From: Stenopsyche tienmushanensis
Lineage: Eukaryota; Arthropoda; Insecta; Trichoptera; Stenopsychidae
Reading direction: 5' to 3'
Length of the DNA stretch: 64,000 nucleotides
NCBI GenBank assembly: GCA_008973525.1
Contig: WACJ01000048.1
Location: 496,001 to 560,000, forward strand
In this document: positions 1 to 12,567 of the stretch, piece by piece
Layout: every line of letters starts with the position of its first letter
How positions within the stretch are numbered: the stretch's first letter is position 1
Made by a program: the position numbers and the translations under genes
Notes under the pieces: model-generated
The model's input: only the letters and a program-made list of their open reading frames with translations
The model's database searches: none
Told to the model about the DNA's origin: nothing

Positions 1-337
1 CAAAAAAATGTGCCCAGCATTGTTTAATAAAATCAGATGAGAATATGCTTGATAATAGTGTTTTTTTTCGTTGCATTTTCTTTAAATTCATTCTCAGTTA
101 TTTCCATATTCATGCTTGAAAAACCAGAGAGCTTTTACATTAGATCATAGCCTCCCAAAGTGATTCCTACGGCCGCCTTGGGGTCTTTGTGATCTTTGTG
201 ATCACTGAGGGTGGCAAATTAAAATTAATTTGGGGGTGCGAGAACAACATTTGGGGGGGTTCACGAAATAATAAACGCGGTTGAACTCGCAAGTCAACCA
301 TCTTGGGTAAATCCTAGATACCTCCGCGTCCCAGTCC

Positions 338-445
338 CAGAAATCCAGTGGTGTCAGATGTCTCCAGGCAACGAACTCCAGTGGTGTCAGATCTGGAGAC
401 CATGCGATCCACGGAATAGGGCACGCCCTCAGACAAAGTAAATCA
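338..445 (-). repeat. 65-bp array A: DDE-motif units, one shortened
   Basis: CCAGTGGTGTCAGAT occurs at 345 and 378 (33-bp spacing, a deleted unit), followed by CTGGAGACC and CCACGGAATAGGGCACG. Minus-strand reading gives the SPDLTPL-type motif. No clear element termini around it. Confidence 0.65.
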
Positions 446-841
446 GCTTTTGTGGATAGATTTTATGAATTCTTTAGATTCCCCGGCTTATTTAACCGAC
501 TTATTTGGCAGACTTATCGAAACCAATTTATAATACTTTTTCTTTGCAAACAACATTTGGAGTAGGCAGAATGCTTTCAATTTCCACATCTTTAAAATTG
601 CAAGAATGTCATGAAGATTTGCTTGTTTTTTGTCAATACTAAACAGATCTTCAGTCTGATTTCAGTCAAAAAATTGAAGATATTCACTTGGTTATCCCCA
701 ACTAGGTGTTTGACCCTATTGCATGTAAAATACAGGATGAATCGTCTACAAAAAAGGAAATAAGTAGAATGTTTCAACAGGGATACCACAAATGTAATTC
801 TTATTAAAACTTTTTTTTTTATTTCCACTGTAGTTGTCTGA

Positions 842-1315
842 GGTAGCATTTCCTCCTTCTTTTTGCAAAGACGGCGATTATTCTTTCAATTAGGATTTCT
901 TTTATGGGCACTTCTGTTGTAAATTCTTTTGAACGTCCCTAAACAAAAAAAATCCAGTGGTGTCAGGTCTGGAGACCGTGCGAGCCACGGAATAGGAGAC
1001 GTCACCAAGCAAAGAAATCCAATGGTGTCAGGTCTGGAAACCGTTCAAGACATGGAATACTCGAGAAAGAAGGCTAGAGAACTTTTTAAAACTAAACTAA
1101 ATACAAAATAGTTGACATTTCTCATTCATTTGCGCATTTTATGTGACTTTGGAAACTCAGAAAAGTGAAATTGTGGGTATTTTTTCAAAATGTTGAAAGA
1201 AAAAGAAATCGACAATTCTGACATTTAGGACATAGGGCCTGTGTGAAACGTAGCAAAAGATATCCTAACCCAAAAAAAAAAATATGTCAGTCTATATGCC
1301 AAACTCCTTGTATTT
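842..1315 (-). mobile_element. mariner-type MITE with array B (two units)
   Basis: The array at 945-1066 has units 65 bp apart (AATCCAGTGG at 951, AATCCAATGG at 1016). The right end at about 1222-1315 (GGACATAGGGCCTGTGTGAA, ACGTAGCAAAAGATATCC, TGCCAAACTCCTTGTAT) matches the right end of the complete copy at 49116. The left part (842-940) matches the left part of the 57480 copy; a terminal repeat on that side was not found. Confidence 0.6.
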
Positions 1316-3266
1316 ATGATTTTTCTTGATATAGTGAGTTTGGAGACAATTGCATTGAATAGAGTTATGCATCATGCAAGCTTAACAATATATCCACTGC
1401 GCATTGAAAAGGTTAAAGAGGACAATATTGGCATTATTTTTGATTATTTTTGAAAAAAAATTGAATTTCCCTTATCCTGATTATTTTAAACACCCTTGTC
1501 CTGTAACAAACTGCTTCATCATGCACACATCTGTAACATCGTGACATTTTTTCGTACTGTATATTAAATTAAAAGCACCACTCCTCTTTGAACACTAAAA
1601 AAACACTCCTTCTGATCAACGTTAACTTTAACGTTATTCACGTTATAAAATGAGCCATTTCGATGATTGATGTTACAAGACAAAGCAATCAAGCGAGCCA
1701 ATCGTAAATATGTTTGCCCATATCCGTGCTGAATTTCAAATCGTGGCTCTGAAAAGCTCAAAGGCATCTACATATCCAAACAGAACAACTTTCAAAGCAC
1801 CATGTTTCTGACCCAGTAACATGTCTCTTAACAAAATATATTTTTTAATGCAAACAACATCTGTGTAACCTGAAAACTGAAACAATCCATGGTACATGTG
1901 CCTTACGGGCACACATTTCTCGTGACACATGTACGTGCCCGTAAAAGGTTACGTCTAATAAATTACGTATTCAATGCCGCTCATTGCTTTAATCTGTTTG
2001 CATAATCGTGACGCAAAAAAATGATTCAAGCATAAAACCAGAAGACCCAAACCAGATTTTTTTGGAAAATCTTCAAATTATGGACTATGTCCTCGATCGT
2101 GTCATTGATTTATGCAGCAGTTAGACATCTTCATCGCCGCGGGTCTAATTTATGCTTCGATAAATAAATGTCAGTTGGAGGAATTCGACTGCTAAATTCT
2201 TCTTCCTTGATTTTTTGAATGATTCATCTACAACTCCTTTGCTTGATTAAATTACGTCTGAGAGGTGTGAGTTTTTGAATTAATCAATGACATCATCGGT
2301 CTAATAGCATTAGCGCCATTGCGACCATTATAAAAAAGCAATTAACCCTTTGCTTTCCGAATGTTTTGGCAGAGGGGCCGTTCCCTGTATGAGCCACTCC
2401 CGGCGGCCAAATTAGGTATCATTTAATTTTTTCATAACTGTCTGCTTCGTAGCTCTTGAAAGCTTTTATTATTTTTTTGTTCAATTAATTGGATTTGATG
2501 GGATTTTAACCGGAAAAGCGGTAAATATACATTCATACCATGTCAAATAATTGAGTAGGGGAGAAAAGGGTAAATTATCGTCATAAACAATGAGATCCTG
2601 CAATGAAAATCGGTCAAAATGTGAATGAAAATCACATAAAACAAAATAGAGCCGCTCTGTATAAAATGCTTATTTCTTACAAAAGAGAGACCCAACTGCG
2701 AGACTTCAATGACGAACCTCTGCTTCAAACTTGGTCAAGGCCAGAGTAAAAACGCAGGACGAAGGAAGGACGTATTCTCATGTAAAATATTATACGTTCA
2801 CTTCTTCACATGCTGCAAAGAAAGATCGCGACGTCGAATTTGTATCATTCTTCCAAAAAAATAATATACTGAGAGTATGTATTAGTGATTATGAATGTGA
2901 ATATGAATAGAATAATAGTGTTTTTGCATGAGTCGTTGAAATTAATAGACATTATTTAAAAAAAGTACTTTTATAACATACACACATTATTAACGATCAT
3001 TCTACGAAAAACATAAATTTACCCATTTTTATTTTTCCAAATACAAACGTTAAAAATAAATTGAATAAAAACAGTATGAATATAAAGAAAATATGAATGC
3101 GGCCTACTACTGTCAGCTGTTAGATGACGCTAAGGTTGTTTATATGAAAACAAATAATTACGCGTTGCGCAAAAGACGATGTTACTTCTTGCCTTTTTCC
3201 TTCGGTGACGGAATCAAGAAGCTTCCTATCCAATGGAATAAATGTATTTCTAATTCAATTTATATT
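1316..3266. other. no recognised feature
   Basis: AT-rich DNA with short unsupported ORFs only. A piggyBac-like end (TTAACCCTTTGCTTTCCGAA near 2343) may mark an old MITE. Confidence 0.5.
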
Positions 3267-3270
3267 TTAA

Positions 3271-3748
3271 CCTGTTAAGTGGGCGGGACTTATACGTCCA
3301 ACGTAAACTGCATCGAAATTGGTTATGACGTATATATACGTCCTCGAAATATATGTTGAGTTCTAAAGCAGGCGGCACTTTTTTATTGTTTAACAAATGT
3401 GTGAATTTTCGATACATGTTTAGATATGAATTTAAGATAAGTAGCAAATTGGTTGCACTTCGCTATTGTGTGTAATTAATAAACGGTGATCAGTAGCAAA
3501 AGGTAAGATTCAAAGACAAACTGATTGATGCTTAGTTAAGACAACATAGTAAAAAACCAACATGTGCCATAAAAAACAGCATTACACCTAAACCCTCACG
3601 CTTAGTTGAAATGTATTTTCAAAGAAAAAATAAAAATTAATGATATGAACTCACGCCAGGTGGGCGTGACGTATATATACGTCCTAACGAAAATGTGCGC
3701 GCCCACTGTATTTTGCTTTATTGAAAAGGAACTTCCCCGCTTAACAGG
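3271..3748. mobile_element. piggyBac-type MITE (478 bp) with TTAA flanks
   Basis: TTAA occurs at 3267-3270 and 3749-3752. The left end CCTGTTAAGTGGGCGGGAC and the right end (reverse complement CCTGTTAAGCGGGGAAG) form an inverted repeat close to the ends of the 2.6-kb piggyBac element. No coding capacity. It contains two copies of the perfect palindrome GACGTATATATACGTC (3327-3342 and 3668-3683), one near each end. Confidence 0.75.
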
Positions 3749-4228
3749 TTAAATATAACTAATACATTTTTACCACATAAAAAAAAAACAAAAAATAAGT
3801 TATATATTTAATTTTTTATTAGCGTTCATGGGTCTGTATGAAACAAAGACACTTTTCATCCACTCCCCTTTTCAGCCTTCTCGTCGATTGTTTTAATATA
3901 ACATTAAATTGAACTTTCGCTTGAGAAATTTATATTTCATAATTAAAAAACATCTTAATATAATTTCGTATTATTCCATCGTAGATTATTTTCGGTACCT
4001 AATGGATTTTCTTAGAATTCCTCACAATAAGTAATGAAATTGTTCCGGCAATAAGAGCATATTTTTGAACAACAAAGGGGTTTTTGTTGAAGACCTACAA
4101 AGTCTGATATTCGAGCAAGTCGGCTACAGATCTATCGAATTAAAATAATTGTTGTAAAATTGAATCAAAATATGCTTGTCTATTTAAACAGTTAATAATA
4201 TAGCCAATGCAAAGCCAAATATAAAATA

Positions 4229-4300
4229 TGGTGGCCCGCGGGCCGCATGCGGCCCACGACTTATATTCTTGCGGCCCGGCTTACAAAATATACACATGGA
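4229..4300. repeat. hAT-like terminal fragment, GC-rich (GGCCCGCGGGCCGCATGCGG)
   Basis: A GC-rich island in AT-rich DNA with the GTGGCCCGCGGGCCGCATGC signature common at ends of Charlie-type hAT elements. No partner terminus identified. Confidence 0.4.
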
Positions 4301-4689
4301 CGTCCAATTAAAGCTGCAGAAATGATTTATCCAGGAAATTTAAAGCCTTTTTAAGTGTTCTCAAATCTCTGTGATAATTCTATGATTATCAAAATTTGAG
4401 ACTCCGTATAAGTTGCATCCTTGATGTTGCTATTGCCTATTTAGGAGCATAGTTTGTCTGATATAGATTTCATTGGTTTCTAATTTGGGTGTTTTATCCC
4501 CTGCAGTAACAGTAAATTTATTGCATTTAATATTATTCTTATTCTGAGTAATACCATACTACATACAATGGTATCGATATTATAATATAAGCCATGTTTG
4601 TACATAATCTTTCATTCAATCCTCCATGTGAGCTCTGTTAATATTGTATTAATTCTTCGAGGTAAGCTGCACTCGGGATCTATAAATAA

Positions 4690-4875
4690 ACCTCCCTATA
4701 TAAGGATCATATATTAAAGCCTTGTGTAAACTTAGCTCAGAACCCAATAACATCCAACATGGCTTTGGCCTACGCATTGAATGCAATCAAGACAATTAGC
4801 TTGCAAACGGCAGAGAGATCTCCATTTATCTCATTGCATTTACCGAAATTCAAGCCGCTTAAGATCAATCACTAA
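4690..4875 (+). promoter_or_regulatory. TATA-like box upstream of a 38-codon ORF (speculative)
   Basis: CCCTATATAAGG (about 4694-4705) lies about 60 bases before an ATG at 4759. That ATG opens 38 codons (MALAYALNAIKTISLQTAER to a stop at 4873). No homology is recognised and no signal peptide is evident, so I do not claim a gene or an Nhe2 first exon. Confidence 0.15.
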
Positions 4876-6452
4876 GCTCTGAAAACCCATTCAGTGTTTT
4901 GCGAGTCTGCAAATACTTAATTCGATTCGATTGTATTAGAAGCCATGAGTTCAAAATGCGATTGTCATCTAGTATTTTTGTTTGTCATTCAGTCATTGCA
5001 CCGAGTATTTTAATTGTATAAATTCTTTTGAAATGAAAACCCGTTATTGCTAAATACACAATGGCGAATTTAGCCATAACGGTTGTCTAAATTAGAATTT
5101 CTCAACCTTTTTTGCGCATACAATTGTACAATATTCGCAGCACGCTGAAGAATAAACGTGTCTACTGTTTTTCGCCGGCCTTTAATTAACAAACAGCATA
5201 GACAAAGTATAATAACTGCACGTTAATGGGAATGGTTCATATTTTTTTAGCATTTGGGTCGATGTTTCAAATACACATTTATATTTCTTGGTTTAGGTTA
5301 TTAAATACAATATTTTTAAATTCATCATAATTGTCATTATCTATAAAAAATATTATAAGCAGGGGTAGATATTAGCTAATGTGATGCATTTCGTACAATT
5401 TTATAACTGTATAAAAATTGTAACATTTCAACCTCAACTACAGTCAATAAAGTAAAAGTAGTGTACTAAATACACATCATCGGTGAGTATTTCAGCACTT
5501 AATTTGAGGTTTGAAATATGCTCTCTACCCGTATTTTTGCATCATATTTTAACACAAAAACACTGTTTAAATATGTATTTGTAATGTTTTAGCACATCAA
5601 TCGAAAATATTTTATTTATTACATTGAAAATTATAATTTTATTGCATGCAGAATATTTGCAAATTCTAATAAAATTTACACTCAAATATAATTTAAAATA
5701 CAAAGCGTCTTACAGTGTATTTGGTCTTGAAATAAATTTCATAGAATTTGTATCTTTGCTGTACGTCTGGAAAGAATAATGCTTCTTCTTGGGCCACGTG
5801 ACATTCACTAGATTGCGGCACGTACTCGCTTTGTGAAGCTTTACAGGACACGACAACATCAATTGTCCCCAGCTCCAAGGACCAAGATGCCGTGTCCCAA
5901 AGGGTTATCCCAAAAGACTTGACCATCTCTTCTGAGCCACGAAGAGCGCGGGATTTTCTTCATAAATTCTTCACAAGCTACTTGTTTACTTTGTTCGCTT
6001 TGTTTGTGAATTGTTTATTTTTGCTCTCCGAAATAGACGAGTCGCAGAGGGAGACGTTTACTTAAGGGAAGACATGCGAAGTTGGAAGTTGTCGCCCTGT
6101 TATTTGCTCTTTACATGTGTTGGCTCCATAATATCTGCTATTTAACATTTGCCGAGAGAGGAAGACCGTATTAAACTTTTGACACTCGACATTGTCTACT
6201 AATGCAATTGTTGCCGTTTCGATGATTCGCTCTTCATGGTGAATCCATGGTTTATTAAATACAAAATTGCTGCAATCCTTCAGTCTGGAGGAATTGATCC
6301 GAACACGTTTTTCGAGCAAGACATGAATTTGAGATCCATCGCGAATCCATTTATTTCGTGAACTTTATCTTAAACTACTCCCACTCCATCGACGTCAAGC
6401 AAATACAGGTTTTATTTCAAGTATTGAACCGAGTATAAATATAATATTTTAA

Positions 6453-6795
6453 CCCTTTGAGTAGTGATTTCATTTTAAAATGACTTAAACGTAGACGCTA
6501 TATTTGTCCATTTGTCGTTCGTACAAATCCATTTATTTCTCAGGACTGCGCAGCGTCTATAAAGTTTGTACATAAATAAATAAACACTGTTGATAGCACA
6601 ATATTCGTTCATTTCTTCGCGTAAATATAAATAATACACTTGAAATCGATTCATTTGGGTTATCAATACAATCGTACGATGTACAAAAAACACTTTCTTT
6701 GTCTCTGTCTCTTTCCGAACTCAACGTGCAAAAATGATCTTTCTGAATCACTAGATTTCGATCGCAAATACGCGACTGTACTCCTCAAAATTATA
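6453..6795. mobile_element. piggyBac-type MITE, right end degraded
   Basis: Starts after TTAA (6449-6452) with CCCTTTGAGTAGTG. It shares its body with the copies at 14500 and 33999: the aataaataaacac-tgt segment, ACTTGAAATCGATT, and the CTCTGTCTCTTTCCGAACTCAACG stretch (in parts). The right end lacks the terminal repeat. A fragment of the same right end lies at about 54660-54740. Confidence 0.6.
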
Positions 6796-7004
6796 AAATA
6801 TACATTGTAATTATACACAATAATAAGCGGTAGATCACCCAGCGGGCCATCTGGGTGAACATATTGAAAGCCAATTTCACTGGCTTTTTTCGTCTATAAA
6901 GAAACAATTTTATTTACTAACCGTTCTCACGGAAATACAAGCGATAAACAAACCGCACAGGGTACCATTGGGCTTTTGTAAACATAATCATAAAGAAACA
7001 TATC

Positions 7005-7390
7005 AATACTCAATACCCGGCGCGTTGCTACTACAGAATTTAAAAGAGTTATCTTGTTTAATTAGGAATGATATTTTTTTGGTTTTATTATAAATATGAA
7101 CAAACATCGATTTTTATATACAAGATCTACTTAAAGTTAATTGCACTATGCCTTTATTATTTGAGAAAGTGCAAACAATAAGTTGGAAAAGTTTTATCGT
7201 AATCGAATGAACGATATGGCAGCGCATAAAATACGAACAAACAAATTTGTATTTTTGTATATTACACTATGCCTATGTTACTCGCGCAATCATTAGCAAT
7301 AAGTAGACAAAGTTTTATTGCAATTTGATGAGCGGTATGGCAGCGCATTACATACGAACAAACAAGAATTCTTATATATAAGATTATATT
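7005..7390 (-). mobile_element. Helitron-like element (minus orientation)
   Basis: The minus strand ends GTAGCAACGCGCCGGGTATT, resembling lepidopteran-type Helitron 3' ends, and lacks terminal inverted repeats. Two internal units of about 120 bp each carry ATGCGCTGCCATA, CGTTCATTCGATT-like and AAAACTTTGCC-like motifs, shared with the copy at 12130. Confidence 0.5.
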
Positions 7391-7397
7391 TGTTACT

Positions 7398-7640
7398 TTA
7401 TTTACTCTTGGTGGCTCCCGGTGACGCATATCGCCATTTCTGTCTGTCCTGGACCTCTTCTTTCCAATTTCTCAAGCCCAAGCGTCGAAGTCTTCCAACG
7501 AATCCGCTGCCACTCGGTTCTGTGCGCCGATATCCACACCACATGCCATGCCCAATGCAGACGGCGAATTTGAACGAAGCTGGTAATTGATGCTTAGCCA
7601 TACATGTCCATGACCTCTCGATTGGACTTCAGTTTAAAAA
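7398..7640 (-). pseudogene. LINE reverse transcriptase tail relic
   Basis: Minus-strand frames give REVMDMYG near 7615, SITSFVQIRRLHWAWHVVW, then after a frameshift LRRLGLRNWKEEVQDRQKWR. The pattern IRxxRLRWxGHVxRM followed by GRPRxRWxDxxExDLRRLGxRNWxxxAQDRxxWR is the tail of several non-LTR retrotransposon ORF2 proteins. Short and frameshifted. A fragment of the same tail (GAGGTCATGGACATGTACGG on the minus strand) occurs near 29430-29475. Confidence 0.55.
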
Positions 7641-9262
7641 AAATGTAATTAAAACATTATTTCGTTTATAATTAATATTGATGTAGTATGATAAACATGT
7701 AATTTTGGGGCTTTTATATCGCTCCAGAACAAATTGCAAAAATTATAATGTTGTTCAATGTTTTTATCATTTTTTTTAAGCTTTTGCCATTTATATTTGC
7801 ATTTCAGATCATTATTTCTTCCATAACAAACCAAAAAGCCTGAATATATTAACAAGGAACAAGCGGAAAATTTTGAATGTCTGAATAGACTTGTATGTAA
7901 AGTTTCGGTTTTATAAGCTTCAAGGCTTTAAGTCGTTACCATCGATGGCTCCCACACAAAATATATTCTTTATTGAAATGTAAAAAGTTTTGTATGGAAA
8001 ATCCCTAAATATTTATACACAAAAATGAATCATTCATATTGACGTGCGCACAGCATTATTTTTATCGTATCGTATATGTGATTGGTTTTTGATGGAATCA
8101 CACGTGATCCCATTTATATGTCGCCACATAGACGCAATATCCCTTATTTTCGGTCCTTGTTCCATGAAAAAAAATCAATATGAAGATGATGCTGCCGACG
8201 AAGAATATGTTTGAAACAAAATTAAGAAATAATGCATAGCTTCTCATAAGCATCCCTTAAACATGCTTCGCTATTTCACATCATATTCAGTGCGGATGGG
8301 TTATAAGAAAATTGGAAAATCACGTTCATCCCGATCGTTTAAGATTCAAATTAATCGTTCAACTGCCGACGGTTGATATTCGCTGTTTTGAATTTTTATA
8401 AGGTCAATATTGATCGGAAACGTGGTTGTTCGAGCTCACGTAGACCGGAATTTTGATCATGAATTCTTAATGCTTGTGTATAAATTATATAATATAAATG
8501 GAATATTGGCCGTGTTCTTTTATGTGTAAGAAAAATAACGACTCAATTACATCGAGTAAAAATATCCCAAGAATTGTCATTTATTTTGGCAAAAACTTCC
8601 GACTAAATGGCAGAGATTTTTCCGATTTTATTGTTGCGCCCGCGGCAAACTTAATTACGTCAATTAGTATCGTCTCGAAGTTGAACGACTTTAATACAAC
8701 TTTACTACTTAAAATAGCATCAAATTCTCGGCACGATTGAGCAATTAGTTTTGTCCCATAAACAGACATCCCCGAAGAAAATTACGTATTATATTCAAGC
8801 CCTATATATCAACAATCCTAATCTAAATACAACAAATACAAACTAAATCATATATCAAATCAACATAAATTTTAAGATTTGTCCTCATCATATTTTTTCG
8901 CAAATTGCACTTGAATACCAACATAAAAAGGCATTCCAAAACCATCTGTATATGTAGATTTAACATTGATTAACATCTGTATACACTGAATGTGTGCATA
9001 ACGTACGAAATATGTCCAATTAAAAATTTCGGACATTAACAGTTGTGCTCAATTAATTTAGCTATTTATTTATGCAATTAAATATATGCGTATGCTAATT
9101 TTATAGTTACATGGCTATTAATTAATACACATACACCGACGACATCAACGACAAACCTCGAATTTAATTATACTATATAATGCTTCTTATATTGGCTGAA
9201 TACAGCTGACACTGCGAAAAAGTACTAATTCTAGTAAATATGTTAGTTCAAGTAGCATTCGT
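7641..9262. other. no recognised feature
   Basis: AT-rich, no homology seen. The open frame at 8498-8740 is read on both strands and shows no motif. Confidence 0.5.
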
Positions 9263-9509
9263 TTATTTATTACTAGTGAGTACCCGGTATTCGTTTTACA
9301 ATCGGCGACTGATTGTCTCCTTGTCTCAATATGCGCCAACATGGTGCATACGTTAAACATCTCGCAAAACAAATTGCGTACATAAACAATGCTTTTAATA
9401 ATTCTATAACGTTCACGAAGGTGTGCACAATAACTCCCCAAAGTTTCATTGCAATCGGATGAATTTTATAGGAACGTTTACGGGACAAACGAACCACAGG
9501 ACACAAACC

Positions 9510-10083
9510 GTGGTGGCTCGCACGGTCTCCAGATCTGACACCACTAGATTTTTTTACCTAGGAACGTGCCCTATTCCATGGCTTGCATGGTCTTCGGACC
9601 TGACACCAATGGATTTCTTTGTCTAGGGAATGCAACAAATTTGTAAATAATTTTAATAAATACATCTTAAGCATAAAAAGTATTTTTTAACCCTGCCAAA
9701 CTGATACCTCTTCAAATTTAACGACTACTTGTGAATTATTTTTGAAATATATAGCATATCATTGGAAATAGTATAATCTAAAAAAGTTTTTAAAATTGAG
9801 CTACATTCAAAATAGTTATTAGTTTTTTGTTTAAAGAATTTAGAAGTTGACATTTCTCTTTCGTTTGCATATTTTATGTGACTTTAGAAGCTCTGATTTT
9901 CTTTAAACCAATTAAAAAGTTATGAGGATTGAAAGGTGAAATTTTGGGTCTTTTTAAAAAAAAATGTTGGGGAAAAAAATCTATTTTAAATTTTGACAAC
10001 CCTGACACTATGTGTGAAACGTAGAAAAAGACCCCCTTAACCCCCAAAAAAATTGACGATCCATCCGTTATACACCCTGTATA
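9510..10083 (+). mobile_element. mariner-type MITE with array C (two units)
   Basis: Array at 9515-9633 in + sense: CCACTAGATT at 9541 and CCAATGGATT at 9606, 65 bp apart, encoding PWLAWSSDLTPMDFFV. The body contains CGTTTGCATATTTTATGTGAC and TTTGACAACCCTGACAC. The right terminus is TATACACCCTGTATA (10069-10083). The left end joins a different, Helitron-like repeat near 9500. Confidence 0.6.
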
Positions 10084-10794
10084 TTTGAACAATTGTTTGT
10101 GGATAACTCAGTGGTTTATCTCAAAGCATCGAATCGGAACTGAACCGAAAACCGATTACCGGTAAAAACCCTTAATTTTGCCAGAATTGAACCGATTCAA
10201 AAATATTGCCTGTTAAATCCTATTAGTCTTGTTAAATCAATACTTCAGAAAATATTTCTATGAACCCAAATTCCAACTTGCAATCTTAAGTCATAATTAT
10301 ATATTCTGTTTATGGTATCTCTTCCTATATATTTGTTATGTACCCAGACTGGGATTTTCAAACTTCCAGCCAATAAGCATCAAGCCAATGTCCTTTCGTT
10401 TAATAAATGATATTATTATATACTTCTAGTTCTAATTATTATGCTTTTGATTAATTGATGACAGATTTGGAACTGAACCGGAACGAAAAACGAAATGAAA
10501 TACATAACGGTTTAAAAATGTTCAGATATGCGGCCACCCTTAATGTTTTAAATAACATCACCATAACAAAATATCTCGATTTGAATTTAAAATATGGGAA
10601 AAATGTCATTTTAAACCCAATATAAAGATCATGTAAAATCATCTTTGAATATATTAATTAAGTTATTGCAAATAAATCTTATGTAATATTCAAGCTATGA
10701 TGGTAAAAATATAATTATGCAATTTCGCAAGAATTTTCTTTGAAGACTAAATATTTGATTTTACCAATTACTAGGTATGCATTTAGCCCCTTAA

Positions 10795-11065
10795 CGAGGT
10801 AAGACACAGAGTTGTGTCCGAATTCCAGTGATTCAGAAAGAGTATTCTTAAACGTTAAGCTTGGAGGCTGATAAAGACGGAGATTGTCTTGCACGTTGAG
10901 TTTGGAGAAAAACAGAGACGAAGAGAGTATATTGCGTATATTGTACGATTGTATAGATCGTTAACCCAAATTTATCGACTAATAATATACAAGCTTCATA
11001 CACGCAGCGACGGTCCTGTATTAATGCAATCCAATAAATTTGATGGATTACATCCAGCGGAATAT
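10795..11065. mobile_element. piggyBac-type MITE fragment (inverted relative to 6453 copy)
   Basis: Begins CCTTAACGAGGTAAGACACAG and shows the family body in the opposite orientation: GTGATTCAGAAAGAG, ACGTTGAG, TATAGATCGTTAACCC, ACAAGCTTCATACACGC and CGACGGTCCTG. The right end is lost around 11065. Confidence 0.55.
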
Positions 11066-11099
11066 CTTGTTAAAACTATTCCTACATGACAATAAGATC

Positions 11100-12125
11100 T
11101 ATTTTCAATTTATTAAATAAATAAATAAAATCCATTGGTTCGTAACAAGATCATTCGATTTTACGAGTACATAGTCCTTGCGGACAAATTGAAAGCATTA
11201 CATTGTACTCTCGAGACACGAACTTGTCTACGAAGAACTTATTTTAAAATGGCAATGCATTTTATTTTTTCCCCGTTTCCAGAGAGAGAGGGATTCGATC
11301 CAGTAATTGGCAATTTCAAAAAACAAACAGCATCGAAACAAACACGACCCACATTGCAAAGCCCTGCATTCTGAGTGTGACTAATTCATCGATTACATCT
11401 TCAAAACAAAATAACTTTGACATAATAACAGCATTGTGTGGACTTTTATCAATATTCGTCCACAAACGAAAGAAAAATAACAATTTTCCAGAAAAGGTGG
11501 TTTAAAGAGATTAGGTCGTCACCGCTATACAATATGACATAATGCGAACGCCTTCTCATAAGATTTTCAAGACACGTTATGATGGCAATGGAAAATACAT
11601 TATTTTGCTATCGGAAATGTGGTTCATTATTTTGACGAGCATAATGCTAAAAGGGTACTTTATTTCATCCCAATGGATAGTTTTTAATGAGAATATAAAT
11701 ATGTCGCAAAACATATCCTTCGTGTAATTTCAAATATTTTTTCAGCCAAAATAATGATTAAAATTTTAATTAAAGGGCTCGTATAATTAGTTAATAGGAT
11801 TTGCTTCTCCTGGGAGCATGGCTCGTGTAAAGCCCTAGTATGTAATAGGTTGTTATATCCACTGAATGTGATTACGACGTTTTAATTATTTGCACTTGGG
11901 AGACACTCGTGCTATATCAAGGAAGTTCTTGCAAATGTAACAATTTAACATTAATTACAATGCCTTCGTTTAGAAGCCTTTAAAAATCGCCACGTAACAT
12001 TACACTTTACCTTTTTGAAAGCTTGAATATTATAAGCCATTTTTTTAAAAATTAGTATTGCATAAAATCCTTCAAATTACACAGTACAGTTCAATATACA
12101 GCATTTTGATATAAAGAAATAATAT
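11100..12125. other. no recognised feature
   Basis: AT-rich sequence with short ORFs lacking recognisable motifs. Nothing similar was found between 12570 and 13480. Confidence 0.5.
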
Positions 12126-12129
12126 CTTC

Positions 12130-12567
12130 TAATATATAAAAATGAATTGGGTTTTATTCGTTCGAAATGTGCTGCCATACCGTTCATCGGAATGCAATAA
12201 AACTTCGCTCAATAATTGTTATAGATTGTGTGAGTAACATAGGCATAGTCTAATTTATAAAAAATAATGTTTGTTTGTCCGTATTTAATGCGCTGCCATA
12301 CCGTTCATTCGATTGCAATAAAACTTTGCCAACTTATTGTTTGCACATTCTCTAATAATATAGGTATAGTATATTTAACTTACAGTAGAGCTTATATATA
12401 AAAATCAATGTTTGTATGTTTGTTCATATTTATAATAAAACCAACAAAATAAAATAAATTTCATTACTTGTATCATTCCTAATTAAACAAGATAACTCTT
12501 TCAAATTTCAAATGATATTTTTAGAATTATTACTTCTGTGGTAGCAACGCGCCGAGTACAAACTAGT
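12130..12567 (+). mobile_element. Helitron-like element (plus orientation)
   Basis: Ends GTAGCAACGCGCCGAGTACA followed by CTAGT (12561-12567 region), a Helitron-type 3' end. It contains internal tandem units with GTGCTGCCATACCGTTCAT and GCGCTGCCATACCGTTCAT, about 118 bp apart, plus a third partial unit. Inverted relative to 7005-7390. Confidence 0.55.

Noticed and set aside
11284..11310. GATTCGATCCAGT as a tRNA T-arm
   Set aside because: No acceptor stem, anticodon arm or box A at suitable spacing.
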